DNA of 64,000 bases, taken from positions 100,860,269 through 100,924,268 of the forward strand of contig NC_064625.1 of the NCBI RefSeq assembly GCF_023898315.1, given 5' to 3'. The translations under genes and the position numbers were made by a program. This DNA comes from Schistocerca nitens (taxonomy: Eukaryota > Arthropoda > Insecta > Orthoptera > Acrididae). Positions 46,030-57,734 of the stretch are shown here, piece after piece. The number at the start of each line of letters is the position of its first letter. Position 1 is the stretch's first letter. The notes below the pieces were generated by a model that saw nothing but the letters and a program-made list of their open reading frames with translations, searched no databases and was not told the origin of the DNA.

Positions 46030-47495
46030 CTTGGGAGGTACATGTGATATAGTTACCCACCTATATGTCTCTGCTCTGCTCTGCTGCTTCAGTAGTCCTA
46101 TCACACTTCCCTGGTGCAATGCTGACGATACTCATGTGTCTGCTGAACATTTGCTGTTGTGGACAACATACTGGGTGAAGTCTGGTGAAGAAGAGGGTGT
46201 ACCAACTCTGATATGCTGTGCTGTATTCACTCCCCCCCCCCCCCCCACCTCTCCCCACTCCATTCGCTGTTGGGCCTTAGTACGCAGAAGGAGTAACCAT
46301 GTGTGTGTGAGTTGCATGAAGTTCTGTTTCTTTTTTTTTTTTCTGCTTCTTAGGAAGGAGTTTGTCGAAGAGCTGAAAAATTTGTAGCATTCTTTTTCAT
46401 TGTCCTTATCTGCAACTCAGTGCATCCTCTATGTTATGAATAGCAATCTGTTCTTTCCGTATTGTTGTTATCGGATTCTGATTTTTCTGTTGTTTTTCTT
46501 ATTTTATAATTTGTGTATGTAGGCACCCATTAAGTGTTTCCTTTTTATGATTATATTTAAATGCGCTTCTGTCACAACATTCAGTCACACTGACATTTAA
46601 TGCACTTGTAATATCTACCATCATCATCATCATCGTCGTCATCACCATCACCCATCTGAGTGCTGCTGCTCTGTAAAGACCTCCATCAGATGGCTCTGGA
46701 TTTTGTTAATAATTCAATTTATGTCAAGGTTGAATGATAAATCACTTTACCAGTAACACTGTGCTGCGTAAACGTTACTGATCCTGTAACTATATAGATT
46801 TAAATCATGGATTCCAAGTGAATTGTCAAACTTTGTCAATGTTATGCTATAGCAGCAGCATTTAGTTATGAGAACCTTTGCATGATTGATTGATAAGGCA
46901 TGTTAGTGCAGCATTATAAAATTCCCATCTAATTTAAAAAGGAACTGATATTTCGTACTGACAGAAAATTTGTCATACTGTGTTATGAACCACAGGATTT
47001 TTTTCTGGAAAAATCGCTGTACTGTTTAAATTTTAGAAATTGGTCATTGCAGTGAATGTGTCAAATTTAGGGAATTGTGTTTGTGCCACGTCATTCATAG
47101 TTTGCCTCTGCTTATTTGCCTGCTAATCATTTAACAGCTTTGTTATAGAGGCATATTTAATCTGTAACTCAGGTGATAGTTTGCTTGAAAGACAAGGTTG
47201 TGTGATCATTTTGCAACTCACATCGGGTTATTTCAGTCACTTCTGTGAGAATATACAAGTGTTCTGATATCAGCCAGAGAGAGCCCTTCAATCTCGATTG
47301 GTAATTAATTCTTAATGTTGACACTGCCATTCACAGCAACAAATGTGACTCCTGGAACTGGAACTGACCAATTGAGATTTGAAGATGGTGTTTAATGTCT
47401 GAAACTAGTTGTAATCATTTATATCTTCCCACTGCTGTGATTGAAATAAATAGCTGGTTATAACTCTCTCAAAGGAAATATGTTTGCACTTATAC
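46030..47495. other. Rab27 intron 3, no gene recognised
   Basis: It contains a poly-C run near 46233-46247 and a CAT/CGT trinucleotide stretch near 46620-46645. No protein or repeat similarity was seen; the ORFs around 46031-46387 have no known domain. Confidence 0.4.
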
Positions 47496-47498
47496 AGA

Positions 47499-48826
47499 GT
47501 GATTATGTGGTGATGATACAAATTTTCAGGGATGGTTGAGAAGGGTAAATATATCAATTCAAGATAAGAGAACCTGGTCTGAAAATGGCTGTATCAAAAG
47601 TTATAAGCATAAATCTTTCTAATACCTCTGATAGTGGAATACATTTACTGGTATTGTTTTTGCTAGCACTGTAGAGTACACAAATTTCAGAGGTGGTAAT
47701 ATGGACTGAAACAGGAAAAAAATGTGTAGTAAAAATGGGCTCCAAAAAGCATGCCTTAAGAGCTGTGATCACTTTGATAACATGAAAAACATCTCTTTCA
47801 TTGCAAATTTTTTGATTTCCATAGTTTCAGAGGAGGCAGTATCTATCAGAACAAAAAGAAATGTCGAGCAAATATGGGCTATAAACTGTATAGCTTTAGA
47901 GCTGTTGGCACTTGTTCAGGAGAAGAGATGTATTTTGTAATGGATCTGGGAGATGTTATTTTTTTTTACTGTATTTGTCGATACCAAATTGTAAATTTTT
48001 TTTTTATACTTTTTGTCAAAATTTATTGTAATTTGCCTTATTATATGTTAATTTACTTATGTTTTTGAGAGTGAAAGCATATTGATTACTATTAGTAAAT
48101 GTATCGAAGAATAGCAAAGAGACTGATTACAAGTGGAAGCTTGTGTGTTGTGTAAAATATCTTTGACACTGGAGTCGTCTTTGACTATAGTCAGTCGGCA
48201 GCTAACTCTTGGTGTGTGTTGACGGAAGAACAATGTGAAGGTCGCCGTCATAAATAATTTTGAATTATGTTACTATTTTTTTTGTATTAACCATAAAAAA
48301 AGAAACTACATTTGAAGAAATGGTATTTGAAACACCAAAATGAGGCAAACACGTTGAACCACGTCTTTTCTGCAGCCGACAAAGATGCATTGTGGAATCA
48401 TACTTAGACAACTGAAGCCAAGACTAATATCGCCTTGCAAACATCTAACGGAAAAGGTACTGTCACGAAATATGGCAAATTTAAGTAAATAAAAAATAGT
48501 GACCATATTTTCAACTTGTGTCTCAGCCGGGATACAATATTTCAATTTCACGGTATTGAAGATGGACAAGTGCTCATATCTCTTAAAATATGCATTTTAG
48601 AGCTGATGTTTACCAGACAGTATTTCCATGTTTTGGTCCATACTACTACCCTACAATCTTAGCAACAATGGTACAGGCACACATATTTGACTGTTAGAGG
48701 TATCGGAACAATTTTTGCTTACAACTTTAGACTCAGTCATTTCCGGACCAGTGTCCCTTACCTCAGATTAATACAGTTACCCTTCTCCATCATCCCTAAA
48801 AGTTGTAACACCATCACGGAATCACA
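47499..48826. mobile_element. Long-terminal-inverted-repeat element, non-autonomous
   Basis: The left arm (47499 to about 47950) and right arm (about 48560-48826) are imperfect reverse complements over hundreds of bases. Matched blocks include gggatggttgagaaggg/cccttctccatcatccc, aatacctctgatagt/ctgttagaggtat and gagctgttggcacttgttc/gacaagtgctcatatctc. No transposase was seen between them. Probably a MITE-like DNA element of about 1.3 kb. Confidence 0.65.
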
Positions 48827-49889
48827 CCCATAACATTACGCGTTGATAAACGCTGTGTAATACTTGTGCAACTTTCACAAGTCCAGTAAGCTCACTCGAC
48901 AAAAAATTAGTCGCCGCCACCTCCCTGAGGTTCGTTAACAGTTGTGACTTGCGGGCAGAGATCAACTGGGTTCAGACTGGAGACTTTGGTGATCACTGTG
49001 GATGCACATTATTCGTACAGTGTTTATGTGTCACAGTGGATAATATTTTGGACTTTCAGTTGGGAGGATGACAGTTCAAATGTTTGTCCTACCATCCAGG
49101 TTTAGTTTTTCTATGTTTTGCTCAAATCACTCTAGACAAATGCAAAAATAGTTCTTCTGAAAAGGACACTGCCAATTTCCTTTCCCCATCCAATTTCATG
49201 ATCTCATTGTCGACGGGACACTAAAACCTAATCTTTCTTCCTTCTTTACCTTGGATTGCTTGTGACAGGCTAGAGGTGTGTGTGCTCGTAGTTCCACTGC
49301 TAATAACAAGTTCGCAACAGTTTGTATTGACAGGTCTGGGCTGACAAGCCCTCTTATCTGTGTTGTGGTAGCTGTGCGATCTGCTACTGCTGTCCTTACA
49401 ATATGAAGATCGTAGTGGTCGTCTGTGCTGTGTGGAAGTCCAGAACCTCATCTACAGGTGTGATAATCTTCGTGTGATCACTGATATCAGCATCATAGCA
49501 TAACTGATACAACATGTTCAATTTCTGTAGCAATTCTCTCAACATGTTCAATTTCTGTAGCAATTCTCTGAAAGGGCTGTACTGCCACACATAAGGCCAC
49601 AATTTGACCCCTTTCAAACTCGCTCAGTTGGCTGTAGCAAGCATAAATGCATCTCCATGGAATTGTTGCCTGGTTGCTTCACATGTTTGCACCACACTGA
49701 GCTTTTTGGCTGTGAGCATTCCCTGTTCAAGGATAGAAGCAGATGGTGCGCTATAGCTATGCTGCTACACTATCTGTTGGCAGACAACATCGAAACCATT
49801 ATCAGTACATTTACTGTGCCCTTGGTGGCATATGCCATCATTGGATCAAAATTAATGTTGTCTTTCGAGATATACTAGTTTTTTTTCCG
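48827..49889. other. Unclassified sequence with a 30-bp tandem duplication
   Basis: At 49511-49569 the unit aacatgttcaatttctgtag plus ten bases occurs twice in tandem without change. The surrounding DNA (gtgagcattccctgttcaagg, cattatcagtacatttactg) reads like a decayed repeat but I could not name it. No gene. Confidence 0.4.
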
Positions 49890-50900
49890 TTGTATACAGA
49901 AAATTTACAGTGCTAGAAAAATGCAACTAACTGCAGGAAGACCTGCAGAGGATTAACTCTTGGTGTTGGGTTGACATTTGACTCTCAACATCAACAAATG
50001 TAATGTATTGCAATAAATAGTCAGGATGACATGTTATTGTATGATTACACAATGGTAGAACAATCATTGGAAGCAGTCATTTCCATAAAATATCTAGGAG
50101 TATGCATATGGAGTGGTTTAAAGAGGAATGACAATGTAAAATTAATTACATGCAAAGTGAGTGCCAGACAGATTCATTGCAAGAATCCTCATGAACTGTA
50201 GTCCACGCACAAAGGAGGTAACTTATGAAACTCTCCTTCAACCAATATTTCAGTATTGCTCATCATTCCGCGGTATGTACCATATATGAGGGATAGAGGA
50301 AATAGGTAAGATCCAAAGGAGAGTAGCACCTTTTATTATAGGTTCATTTAGAAAGCATGAGAGCATTACAGACGTACTCAGCCAACTCCAGTGTCAATGC
50401 TGCAAGAGAGGCATTCTGCACCATAGTGTTAAAGATGGGAGAATGACATTTGGTAGAAGAGTCACCCAATATATTGCTTTCTCTTAGCTATATCACATGT
50501 AAAGACCATAAACATAAAATTAAGAGAAATTGGTGTTCACATGAAGGCTTACCTTCAATCATTCTTCCCAAAAAATGATCACGACTGGAACAGGAAAGGG
50601 GGAAGGTGACAGCGGTTCACAAATACGCTGTGCCAAACACCATAAAGCAAGGGCACCCATGCCTGGGGGCAAGGGGAGAAAGGCGGCAGCCACACGACCC
50701 CATCCTCCATCCACCAACCCTCCAACTCTCAGGCAAAGGAAAAAATTTGGAACTTTTTTCTGACTACTTACAAATCGCTATTAATCTTCCACAATATTAG
50801 AAATAGTTCATACCTACACATTGAGCTTCCCCTGTGAACTATCGTATGGGCGCCATTGCCATAAGGTGGCTTGTGGAGTTGAAGATGTGGGCCTTCTGTG
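49890..50900 (+). mobile_element. LINE RT C-terminal fragment, decayed
   Basis: It reads, in broken frames, VISIKYLGVCIWSGLK near 50085, KIQRRVAPFIIGSFRKHESITD near 50310 and YLQSFFPKNDHDWNRK near 50550, followed by the 3' region (ccattgccataaggtggctt). These correspond to the C-terminal blocks of 45150-45690. Confidence 0.75.
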
Positions 50901-50929
50901 CTTTCTCTGAATCATTTAGGCAAAAATAT

Positions 50930-51290
50930 CAACAATGTAGGAAAAGACAGATTGCTACTTAGCTTAAAGAAGACACGTCAAGTCGTGGACAGGCACAATT
51001 AAAAGATACCGACATAAAGCTTTCAGTCACAGCCTTCATCAGTAAAAGAGACACTTACACAATTCACGCATGCAGGCAAGCACACCTCACACATGCACGA
51101 CTGCCAGCGTCTCGGGCCGGAATGCCAGGCAAAAGTTGGTCAGTTCCTTTGAAAGTGATGCAGTGAATATCCTTTTCCGTCATATTTCCGGGCATATGCT
51201 TCACTTCGAATGTTCTCATTCTCAGCATACTGTGAAACCTCAGTCTCCATTTGTTTTTCTTTCTACACCATATGCAGGAACCTCAAGTTA
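50930..51290 (+). repeat. Foldback-element arm
   Basis: caacaatgtaggaaaagac, gattgctacttag, gtcgtggacaggcacaatt and gctttcagtcacagccttc form one arm of an orthopteran-type hairpin repeat. The terminal block recurs at 4040. The opposite arm was not found. It ends about 150 bp before the Rab27 exon at 51440. Confidence 0.5.
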
Positions 51291-51439
51291 GGCGGCTAAT
51301 CCTTTGTCCGGTGAGCTTACGTACGCTTGCAGAACTCATCTACTGGCCCTTACAGCTGTATGCCCTAGTTGGAATTAAATAACCCACTAGTTATAGTTTA
51401 GTTCTAACTACTGTGTTATCTTTTTTCTGATCTGCATAG

Positions 51440-51554
51440 ATTTCGTAGCTTAACAACTGCATTCTACCGAGATGCCATGGGATTCCTGCTCCTGTTTGAC
51501 CTGACTAACGAACAGTCATTCCTCGAAATACGGAACTGGCTCGATCAGTTGAGG
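51440..51554 (+). CDS. Rab27: Rab27 exon following switch II
   Basis: After the acceptor (ctgatctgcatag) the exon completes the split Arg codon and encodes 38 residues from [11 protein letters not shown] to NWLDQLR, ending at the donor AGG|GTATGA in phase 0. It holds the rest of switch II, the [18 protein letters not shown] core strand and helix, and the start of the loop before HAY in known Rab27 proteins. The sequence is nearly identical to vertebrate Rab27A over FRSLTTAF and [14 protein letters not shown]. The preceding intron is about 18.9 kb. The later exons (NKxD and SAx motifs, Cys-containing C-terminus) were looked for to the end of the window and not found, so the gene continues to the right. 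Confidence 0.94.
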
Positions 51555-52479
51555 GTATGACAACATGTCTCAGCAATTGGTGTTTGCTTCTTGTAAACAG
51601 TCAGTGTTTTCTGTTTGTTGTTGTTGTTTTTGCTTAAATATTTGGTGGTATATGGAAACCCCAGACATTGGCTTTCTGTGTTGGTATGGAGTAATGCCTG
51701 TGTGTTGATTGATCAGTAAAATAAATTACAACTTAAGGAAGTGTCCGTCACTTTTTTTTTGTCAGTAAAGAAAAGAAGAGAGAGGAACTGAAGTAGATTG
51801 GTGAGTCAAATGGAAGTTGTAAATATTATTTGAGGTGCCAAGAAGCGTAATGAGGTAAGTGAGAACAGGAAGCGCAAAATTTATCTATTGGCATTCACTG
51901 TGGCTGCTTCAAATGTCACATGAAAGATGGTTTCCACTTCAGCTCTACATTTATTATTGACACCAAAGGCTGAGACCCACTGAATATATGCTGCATTGAA
52001 GAGTTACTTGTTCAACAATGTCCGTGTTCGTGGACTCTTTCTAGAGTGTGAACCAGAGTTCTACAGATAAAATTTCAGAGATAGTTTAGGAATATTTTCT
52101 GAGTAATGTGGTTATAACATGGTCTCATTAAAGAGTAATTGCATTTCATTTGTCTTTTTACTGCTATTTTTCTGTAAAATCTATCGCACTGAAAATATCT
52201 GCGTAGTAGTGAAAATGTCGACAGTAAGTGTGGTTTGTCTTGTTTGCAGATAGACTTGTTCTGTTCACAAACAGTACTTGCTGTTTTCAGCAGTAATGCC
52301 CATCAAGCTTGCATTGAATTCTGCTCAGTTTATATCAGGTTGGTTTTTGCTGCAGTGTTAGTTGGTGATGAGTAGTTGTACATAGCAGTGTTGAGAGCTT
52401 TACTGATGGAAAGTGAAAGTTGAGTGTGACAGTGAAGTTATGTGGTCACATATAAAAGATGTTAGGTGAAACCAAGTTT
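51555..52479. other. Rab27 intron 4 start, no feature recognised
   Basis: Unique-looking sequence between the donor at 51555 and a LINE. No exon-like ORF. Confidence 0.45.
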
Positions 52480-54895
52480 ATTGTTGGATGTTTTTACCGG
52501 GCACCTGATTTCGCTGTGTACTGTGTGTACTGTCAGTAGCACATAAATACCCATATCATGCAATACTATTTGGAGACAGTTTTAACATACTGAGTTTATA
52601 CTAGGATGTCCATGGATTCATTGCAGGGGAGAGGTCAGACAGACAGTCATGCGAATTAATTTTGAACACTTCTTCTGAAAACTGCCTTCAACAGTTAGCT
52701 CGGCAGCCCATACCCTATGGAAATATCTTAGACCTTGCAACTACAAATATGCCAAACCTTATCGATAATGTCACTATAGAAATGGGGATTAGTGATCATG
52801 ATGTTGTTATAGCAACTGTGATTACAAAAGTCAGTAAATCAGTCAAGAAGGCTAGGAGAGAGTTTCTGCTAGATAGAGCAGATAAGCAGTTGTTAGCATC
52901 TCACTTAGACAGTGAAGTGGCATCACTTAGTTCCAGTAAGAGAGATGTAGAGGAATTATGGGCAAGGTTTAAGCAGACTGTAAATTGTAGTCTAGAGAGT
53001 TATACAGCTAGTAAGTGGATAACGGATGGAAAAGATCCACCATGGTTTAATAACAAAATTCGGAAGATGCTGAGGAAGCAGAGGCTGTTGCACTCTTGGT
53101 TTAAAAGACAATGCGCAGATGATGACATGCAAAGGTTAGCAGAGATTTGTGCCTCTGTGAAAAGATCTGTGCATGAAGCATATAAGAAGTACCACCATCA
53201 CACCATAACAAAAGATGTTGCAGAGAACCCGAGAAGATTTTGGTCCTATGTAATAAAATGGCTAATTGGGTCTAAGGCTTCCATTCAGTCCCTTGTTGAC
53301 CAGTCTCTTGTGACAGTTGAAGATAGCGAAATGAGAGCCAAAGCTTTAAATTTCATGTTCAAGAAATTGTTAACACAGGAGAATTGTCCAAACATGCCAT
53401 CATTTGACCATCGGATAGATTCCCGTATGGATGACATAGTAATAAACATACCTGGCTTAGAGAAACTTCTGAAAGATTTGAAAGCAAATAAATCACCAGG
53501 TCCAAATGGAATCCCAGTTAAGTTTTACACTGTGGCATTGGTCCCTTACCTAGCCTACATTTATCATGGATCTCTTGCCCAGCACGAAGTCCCAAGTGAC
53601 TGGAAAATAGCAAAGGTGCCTCCAGTATATAAGAAGAGTAAAAGAACAGACCTGCAAAATTACAAACCACTATACCTAACTTTGGTTTGTTGCAGAATCC
53701 TTGAACACATTCTCAGTTGGAATATATTAAACTTTCTTGAGACTGATAAGCTTATGTCCACAAATCAGCATGGTTTTAGAAAGCATCACTCATTCAAAAC
53801 TCAGCTTGCCCTTTTCTGATGTACTGTGAATTACGGATGGGACAACAGGCAGATTCCATATTTCTAGATTTCCAGAAAGCACTTGAGACAGCACCCCATT
53901 ACAGGCTGTTAATGAAGGTACGAGCATATGTAATAAGTTCACAGGTATGTGAGTTGCTTGAAGACTTTTTAAGCAATAGGACCCAGTATGTGGTCCTCAA
54001 CAGTGGCTGTTCATTGGAGACAAGGGTATTGTCAGGAGTGCCCCAGGGAAGTGATATATATTTTTTTTCCATGATTGTTTGTTGATGATACTGTGCTGTG
54101 CAGTAAGGTGTCGAAGTTGAGCGACAGTAGGAAGATGCAAGATAACTTGGAGAAAATTTCTAGTTGGTGTAATGACTGGCAGTTAGCTCTTCTAAATGTG
54201 GAAAATTTAAGTTAATGCGGATGAGTAGTAAGAACAAACCTTTAATGTTCGTATACTAGTGTCCTGCTTAACACAGTCAAGTCGTTTAAATATGTAGGTG
54301 TAACGTTACAAAGCGATAAGAAATGGAACAACCATGTGAGAAAAGTGGTAGGGAAAGCCAGTGGTCGACTTCATTTTATTGAGAGAATTTTAGGAAAGGG
54401 AGGTTCATCTGTAAAGGAGACTGCATATAGGATGCTAGTGTGAGCTCTTCTTAAGTACTGCTTGATTGTTTAAGATCCGTATCATGTTGGATTGAAGAAA
54501 GGCATCGAAGTACTTCAAAGGTGGTCTGCTTTGTTCGTTACTGGTAGGTTCGAACAACACATAAGTGTTACTGAGTTGCTTTGGGTACTCAAATAGTAAC
54601 CACTTGAGGGAAGGTGATGTTGTGTTTGACAAAAACATCACTGAGAAAATTTACAGACCTAGCACTTGAATCTGACTGCCTCATGATTCTACTGCCATCA
54701 AAATACATTGCGCATAAGGAACACGAAGATAAGATACAACAAATTGAGACTCATACAGACACATATGGATAGTCGTTTTTCCCTCACGATATTTGCAAGT
54801 GGAACAGGAAAGGAAATGACCAGTAGTGGTATAGGGTACCCTCTGCCACGCATTGTACAGTGGCTTGAGGAGTATCTATGTATATGTAGAAGAGT
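52480..54895 (+). mobile_element. CR1/Jockey-like LINE, 5'-truncated, moderately preserved
   Basis: It begins in the endonuclease (KFIVGCFYRAPDF near 52484, FGDSFNIL near 52573) and runs through RT to the 3' UTR (gggtaccctctgccacgc, gtggcttgaggagtatctatg). The ORF at 52662-53819 is open; later blocks are in several frames. No target duplication was found. Confidence 0.85.
52662..53819 (+). CDS. LINE polyprotein part: endonuclease end to RT fingers
   Basis: It is open for 385 codons. Residues 20-50 hold the endonuclease end (LDLATTN, MGISDHDVVIA). A charged linker with the conserved PPWFNNKIRKML, ENPRRFWSYV block follows. From about residue 275 the RT starts (LKANKSPGPNGIPVKFY, PSDWKIAKVPPVYKKSKR, NYKPLYL). 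It ends in HGFRKHHSFKTQLALF, just before motif A, which continues in another frame at 53850 (DSIFLDFQKALETAPH). It is a broken LINE protein, not a host gene. The Met start is internal. Confidence 0.8.
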   Translation: MNTSSENCLQQLARQPIPYGNILDLATTNMPNLIDNVTIEMGISDHDVVIATVITKVSKSVKKARREFLLDRADKQLLASHLDSEVASLSSSKRDVEELWARFKQTVNCSLESYTASKWITDGKDPPWFNNKIRKMLRKQRLLHSWFKRQCADDDMQRLAEICASVKRSVHEAYKKYHHHTITKDVAENPRRFWSYVIKWLIGSKASIQSLVDQSLVTVEDSEMRAKALNFMFKKLLTQENCPNMPSFDHRIDSRMDDIVINIPGLEKLLKDLKANKSPGPNGIPVKFYTVALVPYLAYIYHGSLAQHEVPSDWKIAKVPPVYKKSKRTDLQNYKPLYLTLVCCRILEHILSWNILNFLETDKLMSTNQHGFRKHHSFKTQLALF

Positions 54896-55626
54896 TGGAT
54901 TATTGGCACCACATGTACAGTTACACTGACATTCCATGAAATAGAAATTCCATAAAAAATATAGCATTGCTAGCGCCAAAGCTGTCAAAAATAACTTTAC
55001 AAGCTCACAGAAATAAACAATGTGATCAAATCATAACAAAAAGATGCTTGAAGATGTCATATGGATCACACCAGCTGAGACATAAGCATAAGGTACCATG
55101 TGTAGTTGTAAACTGACATAGGTGTAAGGAACAATATTATACCTATTAAACTATCTTCACAGGTACACTTGATAACAGCAAAATGATGAAACGAGCTCAC
55201 CATGTAACTTGTATCACTACGAGTAAATAGATAAATACTGCAGCAAAAAATATGTTGCTCTTTGACCTCATGCAAGCTGCGGGTCCATTGAAAAGGAAAT
55301 TGTTGAATTCTAAGTGAGGTAACAAATGGAAAAAAATACATTATTACTCTGTAATGAGGTCAAGAGACCACAGGTCACTTATGCCAAAATAATCAGAAAC
55401 TCAGAAACTATTCGTGAACAACTTCAGAATTTTATTTGCAAAATTTGAGTTCATTTTTATAAGGTCTCTCACTTACCTGCTTCAGCTTCTGTATTCTCAC
55501 ATATTGCACTATATACAGAAATCCTTTGTTCTCACAAACATTAGTGGGAGCAAAACTTGTTGTATCCGTGAATCACCTACTCTTCCCATTCAGGGTCTGT
55601 CAAAAACCTTACTTGACTTTCTCAAA
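54896..55626. other. Rab27 intron 4, no feature recognised
   Basis: AT-rich DNA without recognised repeats or domains. Confidence 0.4.
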
Positions 55627-55627
55627 C

Positions 55628-55858
55628 AATAGGAAGTCTGGGATGACAGTATTATGAAAAGGATAGTTGCTAATCACCATGTAGTTTAGATGCTGAGTCG
55701 CAGATAGGCACAACAGAAAGACTGTCAAACAAAGCTTTGGGCCAAGCAAGTCTTCATCAGAATAGAAAATGCCCCTGCACGCACGCAAACGCGCGCGCGC
55801 TCTCACTCACACACACACACACACAAAAATGCAACTCATACACACATGACCGCAGTCT
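55628..55858 (+). repeat. Foldback-element arm with (CA)n
   Basis: ggatagttgctaatcaccat, tgctgagtcgcagataggc and gcaactcatacacacatg match the arm type of the element at 6903. The sequence stops at the middle, where an RTE fragment begins. Confidence 0.6.
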
Positions 55859-55861
55859 TTG

Positions 55862-56770
55862 GCTGCCAAGGCCAGGACCGCTCCCACTCTTTCTTCCAAT
55901 ACCGAATTAACACTTTTTTTATGCCTCAGGATGTGTGGTATTAACTGGTCCATCCTTTTGACCGTCATGTGCCATAAATTTCTACTTTCCCCAGGTTGAT
56001 TCAATACCTCCTCATTAGTTACCATCGTCTAATCTTCAACATTTTTCTGTAACACTGGATTTCAAAAGTTTCTCTTCTCTTCTCGTTCACATTTTACTTA
56101 ACAAGGCTACATTCCAGACAGATATCATTAGAAAAAACTTCCTAACTGTTGTTATTAGATGTTAAAAAATTACACTTAAGTCTATTTTTGATATTAACAA
56201 ATTTATCTTCTTTATAAATGCCTTACTTACTACTGTATTGCTGGTTTGCATTTTATACCCTCTCTATTTCTGCCCAAAAACAGCAAAACTCACCTACTAC
56301 TTTAATGTCTCATTTTCTAATCTTAATTTCTTCAGCATTGCAGGGTTTAATTTGACTACATTCCATTGTCCTGGTTGATATTCATCTTATAATATCCTTT
56401 GAATACATAGTCCATTCAATTCAAATGCATTTGCAAGTTCTTTGCCACCTGTCACAGAATTTCACTGTCATCAGCAAACCACAATTTTTTTATGCCTTCT
56501 TTCTGAACTTTACTTTCCTGTCCAAATTTGTTCATGGTTTCCTTCACAGCTTTCTCAATGCACAGATTGAATAACAACAGAGATGGGCTACAGTCATGTC
56601 TTGCACCCTTCTGAACCACTGCTTCCCTTTCATGTCCTTCAAATCTTATAACTGTCGTCTTATTTCTGTACAGATTGTAAATAATCTTTTGCTCCCTACT
56701 ATTATTAAAATTTCAAAGAATTTGTCCACATCAACACTGTGAAAAGCTTCCTCAATTTTTCCTTTATGCT
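55862..56770 (-). mobile_element. RTE fragment, old
   Basis: Antisense RTE blocks in order: EEVLNQPGESRNLWH (56025-55930), catttttctgtaacactgg, the RT palm region (ctgtcatcagcaaaccac corresponds to FADD, about 56465), the gattgaataacaacag region, and ctgaaccactgcttccctttc. The 3' tail is missing, and the 5' limit is near 56770. Confidence 0.72.
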
Positions 56771-57734
56771 GTAAATAATTGCTGTTAATATTTTGCAACC
56801 TGAATTAGTAAAATGATGCTTTACCACTATTCATGCATACTAGCACTTTTCTTCTTTGACACTGAAAGTATTACTTTCTTCCTGAAGTCTGAGAATATTT
56901 CGCGAGTCTTGTGCCGGGTGTCTCTCCTAAGAGTGGTCAAACCCATATTCTCTCATGTTTCTGCAGATATTAACAATTTTATTTTTGCAGTGTATAGCTG
57001 CAGTCAGCCCAAACAAATACTGCTCATCATGTCTTTCACACAATGCCCAACATTGACTGAACGTGTCAATTAGTTTCTTGTTACAAAGTGGAATTTTATG
57101 TGCCCATTCAATAGGTTGGCCCTACATTCATCCAGTACGATTTTCATTTTATTGATGTGCATTAACAGGGACAGTAAAACACACAGAATAACCAGGGCTC
57201 CAGTAGCAATAGCACTGCCCTAGTCCGTGCCAACTGCTGCTACCAGGCAGCAAAGCTGTTTAGTTGTTGGTGGAGTACTGGTTATTCTTTTTTTTTACTG
57301 TCCCTATTAACACAAACCGATGAAACTAGTATTGCACTACACTAACTTGGGACCTCTATATCAATGGGCACGTAAACTTCATCTTTAAAAATCATTTTCT
57401 TTGAGCAGGAAACAAGCTGACACTTTCCAACAACATTGGGCATCACACAAGAGGTCTAATAAGCATATTCGTTTGGGCTGACTCATGGTACGCGTCGCAA
57501 CAACAAAATTGCAAACATCTACAACAGTATGGGATTGTGGGTCTGTCTTCTTGCGAAACACTTTTGTTTTTGTTTATTTTATTCTCTTTTCCAAACTAAT
57601 TTCTTCTTGTAAATAGTCTTCAGGGTTTGCTGCCAGATCACATTGTGCAAATTCACACTATATTTCTGCAGAGCAACTTTCAATCATCTTCAGGTGGTTC
57701 AACCTTGCTGGTGGCTAGGTACGACTGACGGTAT
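56771..57734. other. Mostly featureless; short inverted repeat at 57162-57310
   Basis: attaacagggacagtaaaa with agaataaccag (57162-57205) is inverted at 57268-57310, separated by about 80 bp. It may be a small MITE. No gene. Confidence 0.35.
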
